A stretch of 64,000 bases of DNA, taken from Sulfolobales archaeon. Its GTDB lineage: Archaea; Thermoproteota; Thermoprotei_A; Sulfolobales; NBVN01. This document shows, one piece after another, positions 30,175 through 39,297 of this stretch; within the stretch, counting starts at the first letter, position 1, and every line of letters starts with the position of its first letter. The stretch is taken from the NCBI GenBank assembly GCA_026413885.1, contig JAOAKA010000004.1, forward strand, positions 21,415-85,414. Reading direction: 5' to 3'. The notes beneath the pieces are model-generated. The model saw nothing but the letters and a program-made list of their open reading frames with translations, had not been told where the DNA came from and did not search any database. The position numbers and the translations under genes are program-made.

Positions 30175-30801
30175 TTAAATCTGCTGCATGTGTCTGCTGC
30201 TTCTCATCTCTCTCCACGGTCTATAGCACAGCGTGTACCACAGTTCCTCGATTTTCTTTAAGTTAGACTCTAGACTGAGAACTGAGAGTACCTCAGTGAG
30301 ACTCGCTCTCATATTCTTGAAGAAGACTAAGTCGTCTTCGTAACCACAGGTTAGCTTAGTGAGTAATTCTCCGTATATCTCCTCAATTGCGTGAAGCGAG
30401 ATTTCACTATATCCTAAGCTATTGAAGAGATTCCTCGACGGAGTGTTCTCAGATCTCGCAGTAGCTACTACTAGGTCTACACCTGCATCTTCGAGTAAGT
30501 ATTCAGCAGAAGACACTAACACTTTTCCGAATCCTCTACCTCTATACTCCTCTCTCACTACGACATAGTAAATCACACCGAGGCTGCGGTCTAGCTCTAG
30601 CTGAGCTGTGTAGAATAGAACCACACCTAAGAGTTTCTCTGAGGCGATTGCGAGGCTGCGGCATATCTTTTGATTGAAGCATGTAGAGGCGTAGTGAGCC
30701 TGCCACATCCCCATAGTTTTCTCGACTAACTCCACTACCTTCTTGACTAAGCCGTAGTCTGAAGAATCTACTTCAACTACTGATAAACTATCTTCGCTCA
30801 C
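30175..30801 (-). CDS. GNAT family N-acetyltransferase
   Basis: VVVREEYRGRGFGKVLVSSAEYLLEDAGV...ARSENTPSRNLFNSLGY. Confidence 0.88.
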   Translation of the reverse strand: MSEDSLSVVEVDSSDYGLVKKVVELVEKTMGMWQAHYASTCFNQKICRSLAIASEKLLGVVLFYTAQLELDRSLGVIYYVVVREEYRGRGFGKVLVSSAEYLLEDAGVDLVVATARSENTPSRNLFNSLGYSEISLHAIEEIYGELLTKLTCGYEDDLVFFKNMRASLTEVLSVLSLESNLKKIEELWYTLCYRPWREMRSSRHMQQI

Positions 30802-31171
30802 CGAGAAATTCGCCTCTATATGTGAAGCCTACTCTATAAGACTGAGGCTTCAATATCTCTACTATCTTCTTAAATATTTTCTCCGGGTCGTAGTCTCCAG
30901 TTACAAGCACATCTAGAGTTGCGTATCTATACTCAGCCCATGTATGGATAACTAAGTGTGCTCCCTCTAGGAGAACGATAACTGAAACACCCCCCTTCCT
31001 ACCCCCAAAGCTCCAGGACTTAATCTCTACGGGCTCTATCCCCTCATCTCTGAGTGTGTTCTCGATAGCTCTAACTAAGCTAGCTTCATTAAATAGTAGC
31101 TCGCGATCTATACCATAGAGATTAGCGTAGATATGCTTACCTACTGGAGAGCTCCCAGAAACACCCGACAC
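30788..31171 (-). CDS. SpeD (S-adenosylmethionine decarboxylase)-like protein lacking the pyruvoyl-precursor Ser
   Basis: GKHIYANLYGIDRELL..., VIVLLEGAHLVIHTWAEYRYATLDVLVTG aligns by eye to the SpeD ESHLxIHTWPEYxYAxxDxFTCG region. Confidence 0.8.
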   Translation of the reverse strand: MSGVSGSSPVGKHIYANLYGIDRELLFNEASLVRAIENTLRDEGIEPVEIKSWSFGGRKGGVSVIVLLEGAHLVIHTWAEYRYATLDVLVTGDYDPEKIFKKIVEILKPQSYRVGFTYRGEFLGERR

Positions 31172-31184
31172 CTACGAACACCCA

Positions 31185-31658
31185 CTACCTACCGCCGGAT
31201 TCACTACTTAGTGACTTCATCTTGCTGGAGATAGTGTATAGTGTTAGAGCTATAGTTACTTGAGGTGGTGAGTCCACCGGGAGCTCCGGTATAGAGAGAG
31301 CTTCTATAGGTGCTTCACTCCTACTGTACTCTTCTCCGATGAAGATAAAGGCGTACTTCGAGCCTCCTATTTCGAGGTCTTCTAGCTTTCGCAGACCACT
31401 CTGACCAGGTAGAACTATGTAGACTTCGCTAAATCTAAAGTACTCGAAAACATCTTTAAGACTTGAGAGAACTACTAGAGGTTTACCGTATTTGAGAGCT
31501 ACCTTATACGCTTCCGGTATACCTACTTGCGACGCTAATCCAGTGGTTTTAGTAACTATGAACATATCGACACTAGCTCCTCTAAATCCGTAAGCAACTT
31601 TAACTGATTCTACTAGTCTATGTGGAGAAGTAACACCTGAGAGTACTACAGTAATCAA
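31185..31658 (-). CDS. Conserved archaeal protein, possibly SPOUT-like / 'RecB-family nuclease' annotation group
   Basis: GLASQVGIPEAYKVALKYGKPLVVLSSLKD pattern; family recalled from annotation, not verified. Confidence 0.4.
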   Translation of the reverse strand: MITVVLSGVTSPHRLVESVKVAYGFRGASVDMFIVTKTTGLASQVGIPEAYKVALKYGKPLVVLSSLKDVFEYFRFSEVYIVLPGQSGLRKLEDLEIGGSKYAFIFIGEEYSRSEAPIEALSIPELPVDSPPQVTIALTLYTISSKMKSLSSESGGR

Positions 31659-31671
31659 TGAAGAGCCTCCT

Positions 31672-32841
31672 CTATATGTTCGTCATCCAAGCAGCCGCAC
31701 TTTTTCCACTGGTAGATCTCTTAGACATATATTTACCTATAGCTTGAGTAAAATCATCTATACGGACAGAGCTTGCTCCTCTCCTTATGGCGCTATAACC
31801 AGCTTCCACACATATAGCCCTAATATCAGCACCACATAATCCATCAGTTATCTTAGCTAACTTCATGAGATCTACATCACTATCTAGAGGCATCTTAGAT
31901 GTATGTATCTTGAATATCTCGTATCTACCCGCTAAATCCGGAGATGGTACTTCTATTAGTCTATCGAATCTACCTGGTCTAAGGAGTGCTGGATCTATAA
32001 CATCAATTCTGTTTGTAGCAGCCATAACCTTGACTTTATCTAATGAGTCAAAGCCGTCGATTTCTACGAGGAGCTGTGAGAGTGTTCTATGTATTTCTCT
32101 CTCACCGGAGGTTCCAACATCTACTCTCTTAGCTCCTATAGCATCTAGTTCGTCTATGAAGACTATTGCTGGAGCTCTACGTCTAGCTAGTCTAAAGACT
32201 TCTCTAACTATTCTGGCACCCTCACCAACAAATTTCTGTGCGAGTTCTGAAGCCGCCAGCCTAATGAATGTAGCTCTAACTTCACCAGCTACAGCTCTAG
32301 CTAGTAGTGTTTTCCCGCAGCCGGGAGGTCCGTAGAGTAGGACTCCCTTAGGAGGCTCGATACCTATCTTCGAGAAAAGTTCGGGTGCTTTAAGTGGGAG
32401 TTCAACAACTTCTCTTATCTCTCTTATCTGTTCGTGGAGTCCCCCGATGTCTCTAAAGGTTACCGTAGGTCTCTCATCTATCTCCATAGCTTTTACGTAG
32501 TAGTCTTCTACTATTGGAAGTACTTCAACGATCGCGGACCCTCTCTGATTTAGTGCGACGTGAGCTCCAGGCTTTAGTTTAGAGGTGTCTACGAAATTAC
32601 CTATGTTGACAACTAGTGTCGGACCAGCACTACTCCTCACGATAGCTCTTCCATCTTCCAGTTGCTCTAATAGCACTGCTTCAACAAGTGGTGACGCCAT
32701 TAACTTATCGATCTCTCCTTTGTAGTAGTTGAGCTCTCTCCTCAGAAACTCTACCTCCGATTCAAGCTGGTGAACTCTCTCCTCCAGATACTTAGCGTAC
32801 TCAAAGATATTGCTCTTCTTGTCGCTACTGAAGTGACTCAA
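31672..32841 (-). CDS. pan: Proteasome-activating nucleotidase (AAA+ ATPase)
   Basis: N-terminal coiled coil, OB-domain, [51 protein letters not shown]. Confidence 0.92.
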   Translation of the reverse strand: MSHFSSDKKSNIFEYAKYLEERVHQLESEVEFLRRELNYYKGEIDKLMASPLVEAVLLEQLEDGRAIVRSSAGPTLVVNIGNFVDTSKLKPGAHVALNQRGSAIVEVLPIVEDYYVKAMEIDERPTVTFRDIGGLHEQIREIREVVELPLKAPELFSKIGIEPPKGVLLYGPPGCGKTLLARAVAGEVRATFIRLAASELAQKFVGEGARIVREVFRLARRRAPAIVFIDELDAIGAKRVDVGTSGEREIHRTLSQLLVEIDGFDSLDKVKVMAATNRIDVIDPALLRPGRFDRLIEVPSPDLAGRYEIFKIHTSKMPLDSDVDLMKLAKITDGLCGADIRAICVEAGYSAIRRGASSVRIDDFTQAIGKYMSKRSTSGKSAAAWMTNI

Positions 32842-33002
32842 GACATCTACACCACTGTCTTACTAGCTACAGAACTTATTTATAAGGATTAAGATGCCGG
32901 ATGTGCGGAGCGAGTAAGATGTGGTGCTCTCAATGCTAAATACAGCTTCAACATCTACTGTTGAGTAGCTTATAACATATCTCACAGTCGAGTAGGTCGG
33001 GT

Positions 33003-33749
33003 ATGCGAGCAGTGAGTGCCTTAGTCGATTCTCACATACATCTCTACGAATATGGAGATAGCTGGGTAAAGTACTGTAGTGGTAGGTACTCGATGATAGC
33101 TGTTTCAGACGATTTAACCTCTAGCTTAGAAACTTTTGATATATGTAGAAGGTGTCCTCACGCAGTGCCGGCGGTAGGAATTCACCCATGGAACGCAGGT
33201 AGAGTGAGTGTTGAAGATTCTCTAAAAGCCATTGAGAAGCTCGTGAGTGAATACAATATCTACTTCCTAGGTGAAGTTGGGCTAGATAGAATATTCCACC
33301 CAGAGACATTTGAGATACAGCGAAAGCTGTTTGAAGGATTTCTGAGAATCGCCTCCGAGCATAGACTCGGCTTGAGTATTCACGCAGCTGGAGCTTGGAG
33401 AGATGTGTTAGATTTGCTGAGGAAGTACGAAGTAGCTGCGGTTGTTTTCCACTGGTATACAGGCCCTCTAGAACTAATTGACGAAATCGTTAATGAAGGA
33501 TTCTTCATCGGCATAAACCCAGCTCTCTTCATACAGAAAAAACATGAAGTAGTTGTGGAAAAAGCACCTATTGAAGCGATACTCACAGAATCAGATGGCC
33601 CATATAGGTATAGAGGACTCTCTCTCGGACCAGAGCTCCTCAGCGATCTACTGGAGAAAATCTCTCAGTTAAAGCATGTAGGTGTAGATGAAGTCTTCGA
33701 GCAAGTAGCTAGAAACTTCAGCAAGTTGGTTTCATCTGTCAGAAGGTAG
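33003..33749 (+). CDS. TatD-family metal-dependent hydrolase
   Basis: LVDSHIHLYEYG, VPAVGIHPWNAG, FLGEVGLDR, LSIHAAGAW, ILTESDGPYR. Confidence 0.88.
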   Translation: MRAVSALVDSHIHLYEYGDSWVKYCSGRYSMIAVSDDLTSSLETFDICRRCPHAVPAVGIHPWNAGRVSVEDSLKAIEKLVSEYNIYFLGEVGLDRIFHPETFEIQRKLFEGFLRIASEHRLGLSIHAAGAWRDVLDLLRKYEVAAVVFHWYTGPLELIDEIVNEGFFIGINPALFIQKKHEVVVEKAPIEAILTESDGPYRYRGLSLGPELLSDLLEKISQLKHVGVDEVFEQVARNFSKLVSSVRR

Positions 33750-33862
33750 CTGTGACATTCTTGAACTTCTCGATGTAGAAACACTTATAAATCCCACAGA
33801 TACTGAGAAGAAAAATGTAGACTCTGCTTATTTACAATATCTACAACTTCCTGAGGGCATCT

Positions 33863-34462
33863 ATGAGCACTCGAACTCCGAGAGAAGCAAGATCTGCTGG
33901 AAGGCTGCTAGAGCTATCTACGGCTTCAGCTCTAGTAGCCTTATCACTAGTGCTTCACATATTTAAGCTTCCATACCCTCCGGCACCGTTTCTTAAATTC
34001 GACGGTGTTGGGATACCACTAGCAGTTCTAGCTCTCTACTCTCAAAAAATGTCTCTATTAGTGCTACCGGTGGTCTTCGTCGGACTCCACTTGATGGGTG
34101 CGGACTTCGTTGGTGCGAGTATGAAGATAGCTGCTGAAGTATCTACCTTCCTACCTATATCACTACTCTACAGCCACCTATGTCTAAAGAGAGCATATAC
34201 TAGGTGCTACATCGTATCTATAGTTGTCGGTATGGTTTTTAGAGTCTTCACAATGTCTCTTCTCAACTATCTAGTGACGCCGCACTGGTTGGTCTTAGTA
34301 TATGGGTGGACTTACGATAGAGCCTACTCAGTAACTATAGCACTACTACCACATATAGCAGTTTTTAACGCTATAGCAGCTTCATATATTGGAGTTCTAT
34401 CAACTGGAGTTTTTAGAGTAGTATCTAAAACTCTAGGCGTCAGTGGCTTCAAGAAAATGTGA
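33863..34462 (+). CDS. ECF transporter S (substrate-binding) component, vitamin type
   Basis: Polytopic protein with LPYPPAPFLKFDGVGIPLAVLAL, encoded immediately before ECF ATPase and T genes. Confidence 0.75.
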   Translation: MSTRTPREARSAGRLLELSTASALVALSLVLHIFKLPYPPAPFLKFDGVGIPLAVLALYSQKMSLLVLPVVFVGLHLMGADFVGASMKIAAEVSTFLPISLLYSHLCLKRAYTRCYIVSIVVGMVFRVFTMSLLNYLVTPHWLVLVYGWTYDRAYSVTIALLPHIAVFNAIAASYIGVLSTGVFRVVSKTLGVSGFKKM

Positions 34463-35961
34463 ATAAAATGGCTGACAACACCTCCCCGATTATTTCAGGA
34501 GTTCGAGACGATTCAACTCGACCATTAGTAGTGAAAAACCTCTGGTTTCGCTACCCGACATCATCTAATTGGGTCCTTCGAGGAGTAAATCTCTCCGTAG
34601 GTCCTGGTGAAGTAGTTCTAATAGTCGGTGCTAGTGGTTCCGGGAAGACTACCCTCTTAAGATCTCTAACTGGTGTTGGATCGTGGATCTATAGAGGGGA
34701 GGCAGTAGGTGAAGTACTACTTGGTGGAAGAAGAATAGAAGAGCTAGCTATAGAAGATCTTCGAAGGTTAGTTCAAGTAGTAAATCAGAATGTGTATACT
34801 CACTTTATAGAGCACGTAGTTAAGTCAGATCTCTACAATACCTCTATCGCTATTCACGGGGTAGATAGAGGTAGAAAGATGTTTTGGAAGGTAGTTAATA
34901 TATTTAAACTAGAGAAACTACTGAAGAAGAAGTTCTTCGAGCTCTCGGGAGGTCAGTTGAGGAGAGCAGCTATCGCGAAGGCCATGCTGTGGGATCCGAG
35001 TGTAGTGATATTGGATGAACCACTAATGTGGCTTGATGATGAAGGTCTTGAAGAAGTCAGAGAGCTCATTACAACACTTAAATCTATGGGAAAGTCTATC
35101 GTAATCTTTGAGCACAGATTTGTTAGTCTACTAAAGCTGGCTAGTAGTGTATACTTACTGAAAAGTGGGGTTCTCAAGATGATGAACCACGAGCAGCTTA
35201 GGTATCCTAGAGACATCTCTCTCAAGGTTCTCGTGAAGTCTGATGAAGATACTGGAGTAGGTAGTTTAGATAGCTATGTAGAGCTGTTGGGAGTTAGAGA
35301 TGTGTGGTTTAAGTACGATAGAAGTGAGGACTGGCTTCTTAAAGGGGTTAATCTTACTGCTTCTAGTCGGAATAGCACTATAGCTATATATGGATTAAAC
35401 GGTAGTGGTAAGTCTACTCTACTCAAGTTGATAGCGGGATATCTCTCTCCGTCAAAGGGAAGGATCGAGAGATCCTCTAGGATTAAGACTATCTATATTC
35501 CACAGAACATCTACCTATTCTTCACTGAAGAGAGTTTAAAGAGAGAATTTGAGGTAACTTGCTCTAAGTATCTCGAGAGAGAAATCTGCCTGGAGATTGG
35601 AGTTAAGAAGCTGAGGAGTTTAGGAGTAGATGTAGAACTCGATGCATCACCATTCAATCTATCTTGGGGGCAGGCTGTAAGAGCTGCTATATCTATAGCT
35701 ACTTCCGTAGGTAGCGACACAATTCTCTTGCTAGATGAGCCGTTTACTGGGTTGACCTACGCAGATAGACTCTCACTAGCCTCACTCCTCAACAGTATAA
35801 ATTCTCCTAAAGTCATAACCGTCAGTAATAGGGAGACTATATCTCTAATACAACCAGCGAAAATATATGAAATAAGAAGCGGTCTCTTGTTCGACTTCAA
35901 CTCTGAGGTTGACCTAGAGGTTATCACAGCAGCTGAAAAATGCAGAGAGCTAGGTATGTAG
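34459..35961 (+). CDS. ECF transporter fused dual ATPase (EcfA-EcfA')
   Basis: Two NBDs: GASGSGKTTLL / LSGGQLRRAAIAKAMLWDPSVVILDEP and YGLNGSGKSTLLKL / LSWGQAVRAA / TILLLDEPFTGL. Confidence 0.9.
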   Translation: MNKMADNTSPIISGVRDDSTRPLVVKNLWFRYPTSSNWVLRGVNLSVGPGEVVLIVGASGSGKTTLLRSLTGVGSWIYRGEAVGEVLLGGRRIEELAIEDLRRLVQVVNQNVYTHFIEHVVKSDLYNTSIAIHGVDRGRKMFWKVVNIFKLEKLLKKKFFELSGGQLRRAAIAKAMLWDPSVVILDEPLMWLDDEGLEEVRELITTLKSMGKSIVIFEHRFVSLLKLASSVYLLKSGVLKMMNHEQLRYPRDISLKVLVKSDEDTGVGSLDSYVELLGVRDVWFKYDRSEDWLLKGVNLTASSRNSTIAIYGLNGSGKSTLLKLIAGYLSPSKGRIERSSRIKTIYIPQNIYLFFTEESLKREFEVTCSKYLEREICLEIGVKKLRSLGVDVELDASPFNLSWGQAVRAAISIATSVGSDTILLLDEPFTGLTYADRLSLASLLNSINSPKVITVSNRETISLIQPAKIYEIRSGLLFDFNSEVDLEVITAAEKCRELGM

Positions 35962-36683
35962 GGTGTTTAGTATTGTCAACACTCAGAGATTTCGCTTACG
36001 TCTTCATAGTTTCCGATAAGGCTGAGAGCTTCGGCTTACTCACCAAGGTTTTAATCCCAGTGCTACTCACACTATCACTGTCTCTACCCTACATATTTCC
36101 GGGTGTTAAGATTTCAGCTGTACAGACACTAGTAGCTTTACTCTACGAAGTAGCTATCGCAGTCTATCTCGCAGGTTTTAGAAGATTTGTAGGCATGTTG
36201 AGATTTATCGGGTTATTCATACTGTTGGGTTTCACATTAAATATTGTTTCAGTATTCATGGGGGCCGAGCCCTTCGATCCTATCTATATAGCACTCGCAA
36301 CTCTTCGAGTAGTTGCTGTAGTATTAGCTATAACACTACTATTTCAAATGCTATCGATCAGTGAGATTAGATATCTCCTGCTGAAACTCAAGCTTAAGTA
36401 CTACTCGGAGGTGTTTGCTGTAGCAATGGCTCAGCTCCCGTCTACATTCATATCTTTCTCAGAAGCGTATATAGCAGCTAAGTTGAAGCTTGGAGGTAGA
36501 AGTATCGCTTCACTTATAAAACCTCTAGTAGTAGAATCGATTTTAAACAGTAGATATGTAGCTGAAGCTCTCTACATGCATGGACTACCACCAGTTGCTA
36601 GGCCTAGACTACTCAGTCCTCTGGACCCAGTACTGCTAGTTCCAGCGGTTGTAGTCTCCCTTCTACACCTTATGGTGACTTAA
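35940..36683 (+). CDS. ECF transporter T component (EcfT)
   Basis: Polytopic CbiQ/EcfT-like protein, overlaps the ATPase gene; C-terminal AEALYMHGL. Confidence 0.82.
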   Translation: MQRARYVGCLVLSTLRDFAYVFIVSDKAESFGLLTKVLIPVLLTLSLSLPYIFPGVKISAVQTLVALLYEVAIAVYLAGFRRFVGMLRFIGLFILLGFTLNIVSVFMGAEPFDPIYIALATLRVVAVVLAITLLFQMLSISEIRYLLLKLKLKYYSEVFAVAMAQLPSTFISFSEAYIAAKLKLGGRSIASLIKPLVVESILNSRYVAEALYMHGLPPVARPRLLSPLDPVLLVPAVVVSLLHLMVT

Positions 36684-36780
36684 TCGAGACTGAGTACTCG
36701 CTCACTAAGTAGGAGCATTTAAATCACAGTACTTAATAGAGTATGTCCGTGGATCGTATCGAAAACTTGAGGGTGAATAC

Positions 36781-37407
36781 ATGTACGTAGTAGTTGAAGT
36801 AACTGGTAGTAGTGGACTAGTACTAGCTCTCAGATTAATTGAAGTCCTCAACTCCATGAACTATAGAGTTGATGTAGTACTCTCTAGAGCGTCAGTTAAA
36901 GTAGCTGAAAGTGAGTGTGCTTCATCTGAGTTCTTTACGTCTAAAATACGTGAACTCGGTGCTAGAGAGGTCTACTGGGAGGACGACCTCGACGCACCTC
37001 TATCTAGCTCTAGCTACTTAATCTACGTGGACTGGGTAGCTATAGTACCTGCCTCTATAAAGACTGTGTCATCAATAGCTCATGGATTATCTGATAATTT
37101 AGTTGTGAGAACAGCTATGAATGCTTTAAGACTCGGTAAGAAGGTTATCGCTGTTGTTAGAGAGTCACCACTGGGATATATCGAGCTACGCTCTCTCTAT
37201 ATGGCGGCGAGAGCTGGTGTAATAATCGTCCCAGCTGTAGTAGGTTTCTACACAAAACCAAGAACTCTCCGCGACGTAGTTGACTTCATAGTCGGCAAGG
37301 TTCTTGATGCAGCTGGTGTAGTGAGTCACTCTCTCTACACTAGGTGGCCTCACTCTCGAGCTACAGGTGAGGATCTATGCTCAATGCTCTATGAGAAGAG
37401 TAAGTAG
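36781..37407 (+). CDS. ubiX: UbiX-like flavin prenyltransferase
   Basis: EVTGSSGLVLALRLIEVL, VPASIKTVSSIAHGLSDNLVVRTAMNALRLGKKVIAVVRESPLGYIELRSLYMAARAGVIIVPA. Confidence 0.92.
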   Translation: MYVVVEVTGSSGLVLALRLIEVLNSMNYRVDVVLSRASVKVAESECASSEFFTSKIRELGAREVYWEDDLDAPLSSSSYLIYVDWVAIVPASIKTVSSIAHGLSDNLVVRTAMNALRLGKKVIAVVRESPLGYIELRSLYMAARAGVIIVPAVVGFYTKPRTLRDVVDFIVGKVLDAAGVVSHSLYTRWPHSRATGEDLCSMLYEKSK

Positions 37408-37469
37408 ACTTCGTTAGAGACCACTCGAGTGATGAATTAAGAAGATCGAGAAGATAGCTGCTGACTGAG

Positions 37470-38564
37470 CTATATTTCGTAGAGTACTTCACGGTTTTCT
37501 AGAGCTTCCTGTAGCACTTTCTTAAGTAGGTCCAGGTTGATCTTTTTTAAAGCAGATGTCTCGACAACTCTATATGGCCACACCCCCCGACTTACTTCTG
37601 AATCAACTAGAGACTTCAACCTAGCTACTCTATCACTGCTAACTAAGTCTAACTTATTTAGAACTACAACCAAGGGTTTACCTACATACCCTATGTTAAC
37701 TAAGATCTTCAAAGACTCTCTGAGCTTCACATAGAACGCTCTATCTTCATCTGAGCTATCCATAACTAAGACTACTGCTGAAGAAGTCGATATCTCTCTT
37801 AAAGTCGTGTAGAATGCTTCAACTATCTCTGGAGGTATATTCTTTATAAAACCTATAGTATCTATAAAGACAGCTTTCAAGTCATTGAGAGGAACCATCT
37901 TTGCTTTCGTTGATGTAGTTGTTAGTAGTTCGGGTCCTGTAGCTCTGCTTTCACCAGTTAAAGAGTTGAAGAGAGTTGTTTTTCCAGCGTTTGTGTATCC
38001 AGCTATAGCTATGTGGATAAGACCGCTCTCTTCTCTCCTAACTCTCTCGTAGTCCTTAATCTTCTTAAGTTTCTCCAACTCTCTACGCAGTCTACTGATT
38101 CTCTTTCTGACATGCGAGTAGTAGGCATCTATAGCGTAACCACCCGGCCCGAGAAAACCGGGTAACTCACCTATCTTAACTCTATTTATCCAGTCTCTTA
38201 GTAGAGGTATCTGGTGCCTTAGTCTAGCCATCTCTATTTGAATCTTTGCTTCTTTAGAACCTGCGTGTTCCGCTAAGACACTGAGGATCAGTAGAACTCT
38301 ATCTTCAACAATAACTCCGAGTTCCTTCATTAGATGGCTTACATGTCTGGGACTAAGTGTGTCGTAGATGTAGACTATGTTGTGCTGTCCGCCTTCAACC
38401 TTCTCTTTAACTATCTTCAGCCACTTAGGTGTTAGATATGTTGATGTAGAAGCTCTATATCTTTCTGGTAGCTCTACCGCCTCTACTCTACTATGGAGTA
38501 CTCTAGCTAGTTCGAGAGCTTCAGCAATGTCTTCAGTTTTAGCGATAACGAGTGCTGTAGTCAA
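37470..38564 (-). CDS. hflX: GTPase HflX
   Basis: IAGYTNAGKTTLFNSLTGE, FIDTIGFIKNIPPEIVEAFYTTLREI, VLNKLDLV. Confidence 0.95.
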   Translation of the reverse strand: MTTALVIAKTEDIAEALELARVLHSRVEAVELPERYRASTSTYLTPKWLKIVKEKVEGGQHNIVYIYDTLSPRHVSHLMKELGVIVEDRVLLILSVLAEHAGSKEAKIQIEMARLRHQIPLLRDWINRVKIGELPGFLGPGGYAIDAYYSHVRKRISRLRRELEKLKKIKDYERVRREESGLIHIAIAGYTNAGKTTLFNSLTGESRATGPELLTTTSTKAKMVPLNDLKAVFIDTIGFIKNIPPEIVEAFYTTLREISTSSAVVLVMDSSDEDRAFYVKLRESLKILVNIGYVGKPLVVVLNKLDLVSSDRVARLKSLVDSEVSRGVWPYRVVETSALKKINLDLLKKVLQEALENREVLYEI

Positions 38565-39077
38565 CTATTTCTCACGCTTCTTTAGAGAGACTACATCACC
38601 TAAAGTTAGCTCCTTCATTTTAGCTGGATTCGGTAGGCGGGTTTCCGCAGCATCTACTACCGGCTCTAGAAGCTTAACGGAGAGAACTTCTTCAAGTCTT
38701 CTAGCTAGAGCTATTGTTGGTACCAGCCTCCCGGACTCGATCCTCTTTATAGTGTTCTCACTCTCTTTAATCATGTCTGCCAGTGCTTTCTGAGTTAGTC
38801 CTAGTCTCTCTCTAGCTTGCTTAACTCTTTCCGCATAATCAGGTACAACCTCATACTCCTCTAAAACTCTCTCTTCACTCTTCTTTACAGACTTCACACT
38901 GGTTCTCGGAGGCCGGGTTTTTGCGGTTTCTTCTCTTATCTCTCTCGCTACATCACCTCTAACTAGCCTACTATAGCACGATGAACAGACAGATAGCCTA
39001 ACGTTCTCCACATACATTACTTTCAGTTCGCGCTTGAGTACTGACCTGCCACACATCTCACAGTATCCGTAACTCAA
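38565..39077 (-). CDS. mbf1: Multiprotein bridging factor 1-like (zinc ribbon + HTH)
   Basis: CEMCGRSV...CSSC ribbon; RVKQARERLGLTQKALADMIKESENTIKRIESGRLVPTIALARRLEEVL. Confidence 0.93.
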   Translation of the reverse strand: MSYGYCEMCGRSVLKRELKVMYVENVRLSVCSSCYSRLVRGDVAREIREETAKTRPPRTSVKSVKKSEERVLEEYEVVPDYAERVKQARERLGLTQKALADMIKESENTIKRIESGRLVPTIALARRLEEVLSVKLLEPVVDAAETRLPNPAKMKELTLGDVVSLKKREK

Positions 39078-39297
39078 TTAAACACACCTCTAAGAGAATT
39101 TACCGACAGCTCTATTATTTGTGTGAATCATTCCTTAACGCACTAAAGACTAGATTCGAGAAGAGGTGTCCGACCGAAAGTTAAGGTGGGAAAGCGTATT
39201 TATAATAGATAAATCTTTTAGAGCTGGAGGATATCGCTATATGAAGTGGTATTCACACGTAGTTGAAGCACTACTTAAGTGAAGGTGATGAGAGAGT

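Noticed and set aside
31865-32335. 156-aa plus-strand ORF opposite PAN
   Set aside because: Antisense to conserved AAA+ motifs; Ser-rich shadow ORF
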